Shown piece after piece: positions 1 through 6,859 of a stretch of DNA of 37,812 nt. Made by a program: the position numbers and the translations under genes. This stretch comes from a virus. The notes beneath the pieces were generated by a model, which worked only from the letters and a program-made list of their open reading frames with translations, was not told the origin of the DNA and ran no database searches. The DNA lies in IMG/VR virus record IMGVR_UViG_3300007960_003683, positions 1 to 37,812 of that record. One strand, given 5' to 3'. The number at the start of each line of letters is the position of its first letter. Positions within the stretch are counted from its first letter, which is position 1.

Positions 1-2
1 AA

Positions 3-152
3 CAAGTCGAGGATTTGATTTTACCTCTGCTATATAATTTACAAAAAAATCCAGAAAAAGAATATATTCATTGGCCAAATAGAACGGCTGTAATTGATAA
101 ACAAATTGAAAAAATTAAGGCGGTAACCAGATACTATGACGACACTATCTAA
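3..152 (+). CDS. C-terminal end of an unidentified phage protein (partial)
   Basis: An open frame enters from the left edge and stops at 150-152, overlapping the start of the ClpP-like gene by 17 bases. The visible part is about 49 residues and includes KNPEKEYIHWPN followed by a short helix rich in Ile and Lys. The phage-like composition and the compact overlap with the next gene support it as a real gene end. I recognise the style of a conserved marine T4-like hypothetical protein but cannot name a function. The start lies outside the window. Confidence 0.6.
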   Translation, partial: QVEDLILPLLYNLQKNPEKEYIHWPNRTAVIDKQIEKIKAVTRYYDDTI

Positions 153-771
153 AAATGAGTCAGTAGATTTAAATAATCAAACCGGTGTATATGAAAGAAC
201 TACCGGTAGAATTTTTGATTTATATTTAAATGATGTAATTCAATCTCCCAAAGATTATATTTCTTGGAATCAATTGATTAGATCCTGCGGCGAGAATGAT
301 GTTGTTCATTTTCACATCAACTGTTACGGCGGTGATGTAATGACAACAATACAGCTACTTCGATCAATGGCAGAGTGCCAAGGCACAACGGTAGCTTCTA
401 TTGAGGGTGCATGTATGTCAGCAGCAACATTTATTTTCTTAGCTTCTGATATTTGTGAAATCTCAGATCACTCTCAGTTCTTAGTTCATAATTACTCATC
501 AGGTAATTGGGGTAAAGGAAACGAACTAATTGCAAAAGCTCTTGCAGAACATGCTTGGGCAAACAGATTACTAAATACTGTATACGAAGGCTTTTTGACT
601 AAAGAAGAGATTAAAGAAGTCATCGAAGGAAAAGACTTTTGGTTAGACGCTCCAGAAGTAGCAAAAAGATTAGAAAAAAGAAACACCGCGTCAAAAAGGA
701 AAGGTACAAGAAATGCAACTAAGCGCAAACTTTCAGCTAAAAGAATTTACTCGCAGCCAAACAGCATCTAG
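136..771 (+). CDS. ClpP-like serine protease (peptidase S14)
   Basis: The 211-residue product has the ClpP fold signature. An oxyanion-type glycine motif YGGDV lies at 64-68, the nucleophile Ser95 sits in GACMSAATF, His118 in FLVHNYSSG, and an acidic residue Asp167 in GKDFWLDAPEVA. ClpP proteases cut unfolded proteins inside barrel-shaped oligomers, usually with a Clp ATPase; phage copies may recruit the host ATPase or act in capsid maturation, which is inference. The gene overlaps the following peptidase gene by 59 bases. The last 30 or so residues are a basic Lys/Arg/Ser/Thr-rich tail read in the overlap; one extra A in the A6 run at 674-679 would instead end the protein at 722. No Clp ATPase gene is in the window. 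Confidence 0.88.
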   Translation: MTTLSKNESVDLNNQTGVYERTTGRIFDLYLNDVIQSPKDYISWNQLIRSCGENDVVHFHINCYGGDVMTTIQLLRSMAECQGTTVASIEGACMSAATFIFLASDICEISDHSQFLVHNYSSGNWGKGNELIAKALAEHAWANRLLNTVYEGFLTKEEIKEVIEGKDFWLDAPEVAKRLEKRNTASKRKGTRNATKRKLSAKRIYSQPNSI

Positions 772-1213
772 GTTAGGCATCGACAATACACCACAGGGTG
801 AACATATGGAGAACCTTAAATATGTGGTGGAAAAAATTTGTCAGCCTGTAAGAGAAGCGTTTGGCAAACCAGTTCGTATTAACAGTGGATATAGATCTCC
901 AGCGTTAAATAAAGCAGTGGGAGGTTCTAAAACATCTCAACACTGTAACGGACAAGCTGTTGATATGGAAATTGATGGAGTACCAAATAAGGTACTTGCA
1001 GATTGGATCACAGAAAATTGTGATTTTGATCAAGTTATTTTAGAATTTTATAATCCAGCAGAGGGAGCAAACTCAGGCTGGGTACACGCTTCTGTTAGAA
1101 GTGATGGACAGAACAGAGGCAAAAAATTAATTGCCTTTAAGGATGGTAAAAAAACAAGATATGAATTTGTCGAAGATTTTGATAAAGGAAATGAATACGA
1201 AGATTATATTTAA
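713..1213 (+). CDS. M15-family zinc peptidase, endolysin-like
   Basis: This 166-residue protein matches the peptidase M15A / D-Ala-D-Ala carboxypeptidase-like fold. Zinc ligands are visible: His77 in SQHCNGQAVDME, Asp84 in the same motif, and His125 in GWVHAS. The upstream RINSGYRSPALN block is also typical. Such enzymes cleave peptide crosslinks of peptidoglycan, and in phages they serve as endolysins or virion-associated lysins. No signal peptide is visible, so a holin or another export route would be needed for lysis. The start ATG lies inside the upstream ClpP-like gene. A tiny membrane protein follows at once, an arrangement seen in lysis cassettes. Confidence 0.88.
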   Translation: MQLSANFQLKEFTRSQTASRLGIDNTPQGEHMENLKYVVEKICQPVREAFGKPVRINSGYRSPALNKAVGGSKTSQHCNGQAVDMEIDGVPNKVLADWITENCDFDQVILEFYNPAEGANSGWVHASVRSDGQNRGKKLIAFKDGKKTRYEFVEDFDKGNEYEDYI

Positions 1214-1319
1214 TATTTTTGACTATGTGTTAGGAGGAGCTGCTGCTCTTGTAACATTGTGGGCCTTATATAGAATGGGTTTAGAATTATGGTGCATTGC
1301 ATACGGATTAATTTATTAG
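1191..1319 (+). CDS. Tiny single-span membrane protein, possible lysis accessory
   Basis: The ATG at 1191 gives a 42-residue protein with one hydrophobic stretch (roughly residues 11-27, FDYVLGGAAALVTLWAL) and an aromatic C-terminus. A longer in-frame start at 1131 would lie deep inside the peptidase gene and is less likely. AAGGA directly precedes the ATG but is closer than usual for a ribosome site. It overlaps the M15 peptidase end by 23 bases and the TonB-receptor-like start by 31. Size, one membrane span and position after an endolysin-like gene fit a holin-type or lysis-accessory role, but no family is recognised. It could also simply be the translational bridge to the next gene. Confidence 0.45.
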   Translation: MNTKIIFNIFDYVLGGAAALVTLWALYRMGLELWCIAYGLIY

Positions 1320-2761
1320 CATTAATTTTATTATTTAACACTCCTGCTTTTGCAGAAGAACTTGTTGAGATTGTAGTAACTAGTGCACCAACAACAGAAC
1401 TAGAAGCAAATCCTGAACTAGATTTAACAATAGCAGAAATGCTTGATCCTAGCCAATCATTTACACAAGGTGGTTACGGAGGTTTTTCAGGTTATCGTGA
1501 ACGTGGACAACAAACTATTCACTCTCAAATATACCGCAATGGTATTCCTGTAAACGACTCTGGAACTGGTTGGTATGATTTTGCTCATGACATACCAACT
1601 GGTTCTGAAAAGATAAAAGTAATACACGGAGCAAACTCAACCATATATGGATCTGGATCTCTTGCAGGTACAGTATTCATTGAAGACACATTCGATAATA
1701 GATCAGTATTACGTTATGGAACCAACAGTACTCTACTACATGTATCTCACGAACTAGGAGTTTCACTTACAGCATTTAATGCTAAAAATGATTCCGTAAG
1801 ATCAGATAACGAAGAAAAAGACAGATACGAAAATTATACCTTTCGTGGAAAGTATAATAACTTTAATCTAGTATACACTGACTATTCATATGACTATGAC
1901 AAATGCTATCAGCCTACTATAATGACATTGTTTTCTAATGATTGTAAACAAAAAGGAGAACGAGGTACACTATCATATAATAACGATAATGTAACTTTAG
2001 GTTATAGTTTTAATAATGCTGACTTTCCAAATGAAGGCAATGGGTATACAAGTAAGTCCCAAAGATTTTATGGTGACGCTAGAAATTATTATGGGGATCT
2101 ATTATATGGTGCCACAGTAAATGCTGAAAAATTTAATGATAAAACAGATGAGCGCGTAGAAGTTTATGCTGAGTATAGAGGATATTCATTTAGAACAGAT
2201 GGTAGTAATACAGCTTTTAGGGCAGGGTTCATGCCTTTGTCATCTATAGACATTGCTATTGGATCATCATATAGAGACCCAACATTATACGAACAATATG
2301 GAGATGCATACGTTTTGTCAAACAATAATTTAGATTCTGAAAAATCCTTTGGTATAGATATTTCATTAGGACCTGTAACAGGTTTCGCTTATAAATTTAA
2401 AGAGGGCATCTCATATAATTTTGAGAACAATCAATTTCAAAACACTGGCGAATATTCTACAAGTGGTGTAAGATTCCAAAATAATTATACTTTAGATGAT
2501 GTAAACTTATCTGTCTTTGGAGGTTATACAGATAGTGATCAACCATTTGTATCTCCATGGAAGGGTAGTGTAACTGCACAGTGGAAAGATTTTACTACTC
2601 AGATAAACAGTAATCAATGGGCAACTACAATAGATTTCAGCTACGAAAAAGATGGGATGTTCTTTTCAATAACTAATATCACCGATGAGGAATATGAGAT
2701 TCAACGTGGTTATCCCCTTGGTGGTATCGAATACCATATAGGTTTTAATGTAAGTTATTGA
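1289..2761 (+). CDS. TonB-dependent outer-membrane receptor-like protein
   Basis: The 490-residue product has a signal peptide (about residues 1-22, cut after AFA), then a TonB-box-like segment LVEIVVTSAP. A plug domain follows, with RERGQQ, IYRNGIPVND, EKIKVIHGANSTIYGSGSLAG and a VFIED ending, matching the plug consensus of BtuB/FepA-type receptors. The rest is rich in alternating aromatic and polar residues, as in beta strands, with SYRDPTLYEQYG, a NITDEEYEIQRGYPLGG block near the end, and a terminal aromatic Tyr, the usual BAM recognition feature. Such receptors import siderophores, cobalamin or other metal complexes across the outer membrane using TonB energy. At 490 residues it is clearly shorter than usual (around 600 or more), so the barrel may have fewer strands. 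Substrate is unknown. Coding by a T4-like phage is the surprise. Confidence 0.82.
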   Translation: MVHCIRINLLALILLFNTPAFAEELVEIVVTSAPTTELEANPELDLTIAEMLDPSQSFTQGGYGGFSGYRERGQQTIHSQIYRNGIPVNDSGTGWYDFAHDIPTGSEKIKVIHGANSTIYGSGSLAGTVFIEDTFDNRSVLRYGTNSTLLHVSHELGVSLTAFNAKNDSVRSDNEEKDRYENYTFRGKYNNFNLVYTDYSYDYDKCYQPTIMTLFSNDCKQKGERGTLSYNNDNVTLGYSFNNADFPNEGNGYTSKSQRFYGDARNYYGDLLYGATVNAEKFNDKTDERVEVYAEYRGYSFRTDGSNTAFRAGFMPLSSIDIAIGSSYRDPTLYEQYGDAYVLSNNNLDSEKSFGIDISLGPVTGFAYKFKEGISYNFENNQFQNTGEYSTSGVRFQNNYTLDDVNLSVFGGYTDSDQPFVSPWKGSVTAQWKDFTTQINSNQWATTIDFSYEKDGMFFSITNITDEEYEIQRGYPLGGIEYHIGFNVSY

Positions 2762-2765
2762 TTTT
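2751..2765 (+). repeat. Upstream promoter element copy 1 (TAAGTTATTGATTTT)
   Basis: First of five near-copies of a 15-bp element that precede strong sigma70 promoters. It starts 32 bases before the -35 box and covers the stop codon of the TonB-receptor-like gene. Other copies are at 3226, 5539, 27710 and 27779. Confidence 0.6.
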
Positions 2766-2782
2766 TAACGAAAAGAAAATGC

Positions 2783-2811
2783 TTGACTTTTACTTAAAAA
2801 GAGTTCATAAT
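2783..2811 (+). promoter_or_regulatory. Sigma70-type promoter for the His-rich protein
   Basis: The -35 box TTGACT (2783-2788) and -10 box CATAAT (2806-2811) are 17 bp apart. The -10 box overlaps a T4-type late motif TATAAATA at 2811-2818, so one site may serve both host and late phage polymerase. Confidence 0.75.
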
Positions 2812-2818
2812 ATAAATA
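2811..2818 (+). promoter_or_regulatory. T4-type late promoter motif TATAAATA
   Basis: Exact match to the T4 late promoter box, 20 bp before the His-rich ORF start and fused to the sigma70 -10 box. The motif is short and AT-rich, so chance is possible. Confidence 0.4.
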
Positions 2819-2837
2819 ATAAAGTAAGGAGAAAGTT

Positions 2838-3221
2838 ATGAAAAAACTTTTAATTGCAGTAGCAGCAACAGCCCTTTTGTCTACCCCAGCACATGCTGAT
2901 ACAAAAGATGTAATTGGTGGTGTAATTGGTGGCTTGATTCTTGGTGAGATTATTGATAACAGCTCTCATCGACATAGAAATCATAGGCACGAATACTATA
3001 ATAACCACTATAGTTATCACAACCATTATCATTACAATCGCAATGTTCCCAATGCACACATCACAATCATTGAGAACAATCGAGTGTATGAGCTCAACAG
3101 ACACGGAGCTCCAGTGTACAATCCAAACACCCCTGGAATGGGATTTGGATACTGTGACACACGATATCGTGGTTATGACGGCTGTCAGCGAGCCAGGATT
3201 GAGGCTTGGAAACGTAGATAA
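2838..3221 (+). CDS. His/Tyr-rich exported protein with glycine zipper
   Basis: The 127-residue product begins with a clear signal peptide (about 1-20, cut after AHA). A hydrophobic glycine-zipper segment follows (IGGVIGGLILGEII, about 26-39). Then comes a stretch of about 30 residues dominated by His, Tyr and Asn (about 43-72), and a C-terminal part with two Cys (CDTRYRGYDGC). Export to the periplasm or envelope is well supported. The His-rich stretch could bind divalent metal, which is inference. It has its own promoter and a good ribosome site (AAGGAG). It follows a TonB-receptor-like gene and precedes the CobT/CobS-like pair. Glycine-zipper proteins often associate with membranes; an envelope-stress or surface role is an alternative. 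No specific family is recognised. Confidence 0.8.
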   Translation: MKKLLIAVAATALLSTPAHADTKDVIGGVIGGLILGEIIDNSSHRHRNHRHEYYNNHYSYHNHYHYNRNVPNAHITIIENNRVYELNRHGAPVYNPNTPGMGFGYCDTRYRGYDGCQRARIEAWKRR

Positions 3222-3225
3222 TTTG

Positions 3226-3240
3226 TAAGTTATTGATTTC
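3226..3240 (+). repeat. Upstream promoter element copy 2 (TAAGTTATTGATTTC)
   Basis: Second copy of the 15-bp element, starting 41 bases before the -35 box. It is followed by AAAGGAAAGAAACTTTGAAA, which recurs nearly unchanged after copy 3. Confidence 0.65.
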
Positions 3241-3266
3241 AAAGGAAAGAAACTTTGAAATAATGC

Positions 3267-3295
3267 TTGACTTTTACAGAAATAGGTGCTATAAT
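3267..3295 (+). promoter_or_regulatory. Strong sigma70 promoter, VWA gene
   Basis: TTGACT (3267-3272) and TATAAT (3290-3295) with a 17-bp spacer and an extended -10 TGC before TATAAT. The core GGTGCTATAATATACGCATAAA is nearly identical at 5611 and 27851. Confidence 0.88.
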
Positions 3296-3333
3296 ATACG
3301 CATAAAATGAAGAAGTAAGTGAGGACTTCGTAA

Positions 3334-5541
3334 ATGCAAGTAATAGAATCCAAATCAATCCTAGCCAAATGTTTGGCTACCGAGAACTTGACAGTAGAGC
3401 ATCAGAAGGTGCCTACTGCCATGTTCGATCTTAAAGAGCGTAAACTGATCCTCCCCATGTGGAAGGAGATGTCCCCTGCACTGTATGACTTGCTTATTGG
3501 ACACGAAGTAGGACACGCTCTAGAAACTCCCGAAGAAGGCTGGCATGATAATGTTAAGGCCAATCCTCGAATTAAATCTTACCTTAATGTATTGGAAGAC
3601 GCTCGTCAAGAACGTATAACAAAGCAACGCTACCCTGGCCTCGTCAAGAGTTTTTATGCCGGGTACCGAGAATTATTTGAGAAAGATTTCTTTGGTATTA
3701 AAGGTGTTGACCTTAACACCCTCCCCCTTATTGATCGTATCAACCTACACTTTAAGGTTGGTAGCTTCCTAAACATTCAGTTTACACCAGAAGAACAGCT
3801 CCTTGTTAACAAGGTATATGATCTCAAGACTTGGGACGATGTAGTCGCCCTTGGCGAAGAACTTTTTGCTCACGGCCAAAAAGAAGCAGAAGAAATGGCC
3901 GAGGCTTTGGGCTACACTCCACAGCAGTCAGAAGATGACGAAGATATGGATATGGACTTTGAATTTGGTGAGTCCATGTCTTCAGAAGGTTACGAAACAC
4001 CTGAAGAAGAAACAGAAGAACAAGAAGGCCAAGCTCCAGTTTCCAACGGTGACGGAGAGTTGGACGAAGAACAAGAACAAGATGACGGCGAGCCGCAAGG
4101 TGGCGAGGGCGACATTTCCGAACAGATTAAAGATTGGTTGGACAACGAAGGTGCCCACTCAATTACAGACGAAGCATTTCGTGAAAACGAAGACAAGCTT
4201 CTCAGTGATGATGGAAAAGTTAATCGTTACTTTGACATTCCCCGACTTCCGAACTGGAAGGACCTTATTGTTCCTGCCAAAGAAATGTACTCCGGTATTG
4301 ATAACTCCTTTAGTTACTACATTCGTAGCTTAGAAGGACATTCATTAGAGCCGCTAGCTAATCGACTTGTTGGTGAATTTATTCGAGACAACCGCTCTAC
4401 TATCAACCAGATGGCTCAGCAGTTTGAAATGAAGCGTAAGGCTCAGGTACTTAACAAGGCAAAGGTATCCAAGACTGGCGACTTGAACGAAAACAAGCTG
4501 TGGGCATACAAATTGACAGAGGACTTGTTTAAGCAGTCCATGATGATTCCAGAAGGCAAGAACCATGGCATGCTACTTTATTTAGACATGTCAGGTAGCA
4601 TGTTCCGTAACATGCCTGGCACTATTGACCAGCTCATTACGTTGATGATGTTCTGCCGTAAGGTAAACATTCCTTTTGAAGTGTATGGCTTTACTTCAGG
4701 TGGTTACGATAACATATTGCGCAAAGGCAAGATGAACGAAATGTGGATATCAGATATTTCCTTCCGTCATTTAGGTTCGTCATTGTTTAGCAAGCGTCAA
4801 ATGAACGAGGTTTACAAGCACTTGTTGATGTTTAAGTACTCTATTGAGGCTCGTTACACTCGAGGCGCGACTGGCGACTATGTAGAAGTCAAGAATAAGA
4901 ACTACACTTTGAACGGTACACCTTTAAACAATAGCGTACCGTTTGCTATTGAAGTTGCTCGAAAGTTTCGTAAGGATAATAATGTAGAGATTGTAAACAG
5001 TATCTTCCTTACCGATGGCGGTGCTACTGATCATGTTGAATCAGTAGTAAATGAGGAACAAGAGTATCCACGTCCTACTAAGACTTACGGGCGCGAGGAA
5101 CGTGCTGTATACCGTCAAGGCAACGTGTCGGTAACTGCGCCAAGCAACATTTACTGCTACAGTGGCACAAAAGATGCCATGGCTATGATTGAACTTTACA
5201 AGCAGATTGTTGGTGGTAATGTTATTAACTACTTCATTGCCGATCAATGGTCAAGCCGAGCGCTCGAAAACGAAATTAGCGAGTGGAGTAACATGGGTTG
5301 GAGCGAACGCCATGAAATTATCACCAAGCAACGTAAGACAGGCGTTATTGTTTGCACTGCCACCCAGGCATTTGACAAGCGTTTTATACTCAAGGGTGGA
5401 GCCAACCTCAAAATTGAGAACACTTCACTAGAAGTGAAGTCCAATAGCAAAGGTGATTTGCTCCGAGGCTTCCGTAACTTTAACAAAGACAAGGTGCAGA
5501 ACCGAGTGTTCCTATCCAAGTTTATGGACATGGTTGCCTAA
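3334..5541 (+). CDS. HExxH metallopeptidase-like plus VWA protein, CobT-like
   Basis: This 735-residue protein has three visible parts. The N-terminal part carries HEVGH at 57-61 and NVLEDARQE at 85-93, a pattern that fits a gluzincin-type zinc site with a downstream Glu. A very acidic linker (about 195-265) follows. The C-terminal part is a von Willebrand A domain with the metal-ion site Asp418-x-Ser420-x-Ser422 (LYLDMSGSM) and a later Asp561 in FLTDGGATD. This resembles CobT of aerobic cobaltochelatase and other VWA partners of MoxR-type ATPases. The next gene encodes just such an ATPase under a twin promoter, so the two products probably form one complex. No large chelatase subunit (CobN) is present, so cobalt insertion itself is not supported. 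Ribosome site GTGAGGA supports the ATG. Base composition is more GC-rich than most neighbours. Confidence 0.85.
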   Translation: MQVIESKSILAKCLATENLTVEHQKVPTAMFDLKERKLILPMWKEMSPALYDLLIGHEVGHALETPEEGWHDNVKANPRIKSYLNVLEDARQERITKQRYPGLVKSFYAGYRELFEKDFFGIKGVDLNTLPLIDRINLHFKVGSFLNIQFTPEEQLLVNKVYDLKTWDDVVALGEELFAHGQKEAEEMAEALGYTPQQSEDDEDMDMDFEFGESMSSEGYETPEEETEEQEGQAPVSNGDGELDEEQEQDDGEPQGGEGDISEQIKDWLDNEGAHSITDEAFRENEDKLLSDDGKVNRYFDIPRLPNWKDLIVPAKEMYSGIDNSFSYYIRSLEGHSLEPLANRLVGEFIRDNRSTINQMAQQFEMKRKAQVLNKAKVSKTGDLNENKLWAYKLTEDLFKQSMMIPEGKNHGMLLYLDMSGSMFRNMPGTIDQLITLMMFCRKVNIPFEVYGFTSGGYDNILRKGKMNEMWISDISFRHLGSSLFSKRQMNEVYKHLLMFKYSIEARYTRGATGDYVEVKNKNYTLNGTPLNNSVPFAIEVARKFRKDNNVEIVNSIFLTDGGATDHVESVVNEEQEYPRPTKTYGREERAVYRQGNVSVTAPSNIYCYSGTKDAMAMIELYKQIVGGNVINYFIADQWSSRALENEISEWSNMGWSERHEIITKQRKTGVIVCTATQAFDKRFILKGGANLKIENTSLEVKSNSKGDLLRGFRNFNKDKVQNRVFLSKFMDMVA

Positions 5542-5553
5542 GTGCTTGATATC
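5539..5553 (+). repeat. Upstream promoter element copy 3 (TAAGTGCTTGATATC)
   Basis: Third, more divergent copy, starting 52 bases before the -35 box and covering the VWA stop codon. The AAAGGAAAAGAAACTTTGAAA that follows matches the one after copy 2. Confidence 0.55.
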
Positions 5554-5590
5554 AAAGGAAAAGAAACTTTGAAAAAAGGCAAGAAAGTGC

Positions 5591-5619
5591 TTGACTTTTG
5601 CGTAAATAGGTGCTATAAT
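5591..5619 (+). promoter_or_regulatory. Strong sigma70 promoter, CobS-like gene
   Basis: TTGACT (5591-5596), 17-bp spacer, extended TGCTATAAT with the -10 at 5614-5619. Nearly identical to the VWA-gene promoter, so the partner genes should be expressed together. Confidence 0.88.
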
Positions 5620-5665
5620 ATACGCATAAACTGAGAAATTAACTATATAAGTGAGGATATAGATT

Positions 5666-6859
5666 ATGACTAAAACTACCCAAGTGCAAAAAGAAGAGCT
5701 CATCAACACTCTTAAAAATATTTCAGTTGATGGACGATTCCTATCGCGACAAGATATTATTGATACTGCGGCTGATTTGGGACACCCCTTCCCGCACTGG
5801 CTCTTAAAGGATCCAACAGCAAAGGTACAGCGAGGCAAGTATAGCGTCGCGATGTACCAAGGCAACGCTAATGTGGTGCCAATGACTCCTAAGCAGCCGG
5901 TGATGGTTGTAGAGTCCGAAGCTGCCAAGGTTGTAACCCAGGCTAAACTTAACGTGGATATTGAAAACCTAATTCCTGCCAAAGACGATACTTTTGTACC
6001 CTTTGGCTTTTACCGAGACTTGAAGAAGGTACTTCAGTCCGGTATGTTTTATCCGATTTTTATCAGTGGTTTGTCCGGTAACGGTAAGACTACAATGGTA
6101 GAACAGGTATGTGCGAACCTCAACCGAGAGGCTATTCGTGTAAACATTAGTATTGAGACCGATGAGGACGATTTGATCGGTGGCAATACCCTAGTTGACG
6201 GTAACGTCGTGTATCGAGAAGGACCGGTCCTCACCGCCATGAAACGTGGCGCGGTTCTCATTCTTGATGAAGTAGACCGCGGGTCCAACAAGTTGATGTG
6301 TCTCCAGGCCATCCTTGAAGGCAAAGCGTACTTCAACAAGAAAACAGGCGAAACCGTTACTCCTGCTCCCGGCTTTACAGTGGTTGCCACTGCTAATACA
6401 AAGGGCCGAGGATCAGATGATGGCAAGTTCATTAGCGCTCAGCTACTGGACGAGGCATTCCTGGAGCGATTCGCCGTTACGGTGGAGCAGGAGTATCCTA
6501 CAGCAGCCACTGAGAAGAAGATCATTCTTAACAAGATGGCTAAGGCAAACTGCACAGACGAAGAGTTTGCCACTAACCTTGTCACATGGTCCGAAGTCAT
6601 CCGTAAGACATTTTACGAAGGCGCCATTGACGAGTTGGTTAGCACCCGCCGACTAGAACACATTGTGAATGCTTTTGCAATGTTCGGTGATAAGCTCAAG
6701 GCTATTGAGCTCTGTGTTAACCGTTTTGATACCGACACTAAACAAGCATTCATTGACTTGTATAGTAAGGTAGACGCTGGAGTTGACCTCACCAACAACA
6801 GCGTCAACGACGAGTTCAGTGAAGATGAGGAAGAAGGATTTGATGACTCCTCTTTCTAA
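5666..6859 (+). CDS. cobS: CobS/MoxR-like AAA+ ATPase
   Basis: The 397-residue protein is an AAA+ ATPase of the MoxR/CobS group. Walker A GLSGNGKT is at 135-142, Walker B VLILDEVD at 197-204, a sensor-type VVATANTKGRG segment follows, and the C-terminus is very acidic (DEFSEDEEEGFDD). Marine T4-like phages often carry such a gene, annotated cobS after the ATPase subunit of aerobic cobaltochelatase. In bacteria CobS works with the VWA protein CobT and CobN to insert cobalt during B12 synthesis. Here only the ATPase and VWA partner are present, so a general MoxR-VWA remodelling role is equally possible. It starts after GTGAGG. The gene is GC-rich for this window. The next gene starts inside its last codons. 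Confidence 0.9.
   Translation: MTKTTQVQKEELINTLKNISVDGRFLSRQDIIDTAADLGHPFPHWLLKDPTAKVQRGKYSVAMYQGNANVVPMTPKQPVMVVESEAAKVVTQAKLNVDIENLIPAKDDTFVPFGFYRDLKKVLQSGMFYPIFISGLSGNGKTTMVEQVCANLNREAIRVNISIETDEDDLIGGNTLVDGNVVYREGPVLTAMKRGAVLILDEVDRGSNKLMCLQAILEGKAYFNKKTGETVTPAPGFTVVATANTKGRGSDDGKFISAQLLDEAFLERFAVTVEQEYPTAATEKKIILNKMAKANCTDEEFATNLVTWSEVIRKTFYEGAIDELVSTRRLEHIVNAFAMFGDKLKAIELCVNRFDTDTKQAFIDLYSKVDAGVDLTNNSVNDEFSEDEEEGFDDSSF

Noticed and set aside
492-728. Minus-strand frame opposite the ClpP-like gene
   Set aside because: No ribosome site and fully covered by a gene with catalytic motifs on the other strand.
3307-3318. Mini-ORF ATG-AAG-AAG-TAA in the VWA leader
   Set aside because: It is not kept in the other leaders of the same type, so probably chance.
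2850-3368. 172-residue minus-strand frame opposite the His-rich protein
   Set aside because: It is a shadow of the low-complexity His/Asn codons, crosses a clear plus-strand promoter, and has no ribosome site or motif.
3851-4333. 160-residue second frame inside the VWA gene
   Set aside because: Lys-rich product arising from the acidic linker codons read out of frame; no start signals.
3334-6859. A complete cobaltochelatase
   Set aside because: The large CobN subunit and other B12 synthesis genes are absent, so only CobS/CobT-like similarity is claimed.
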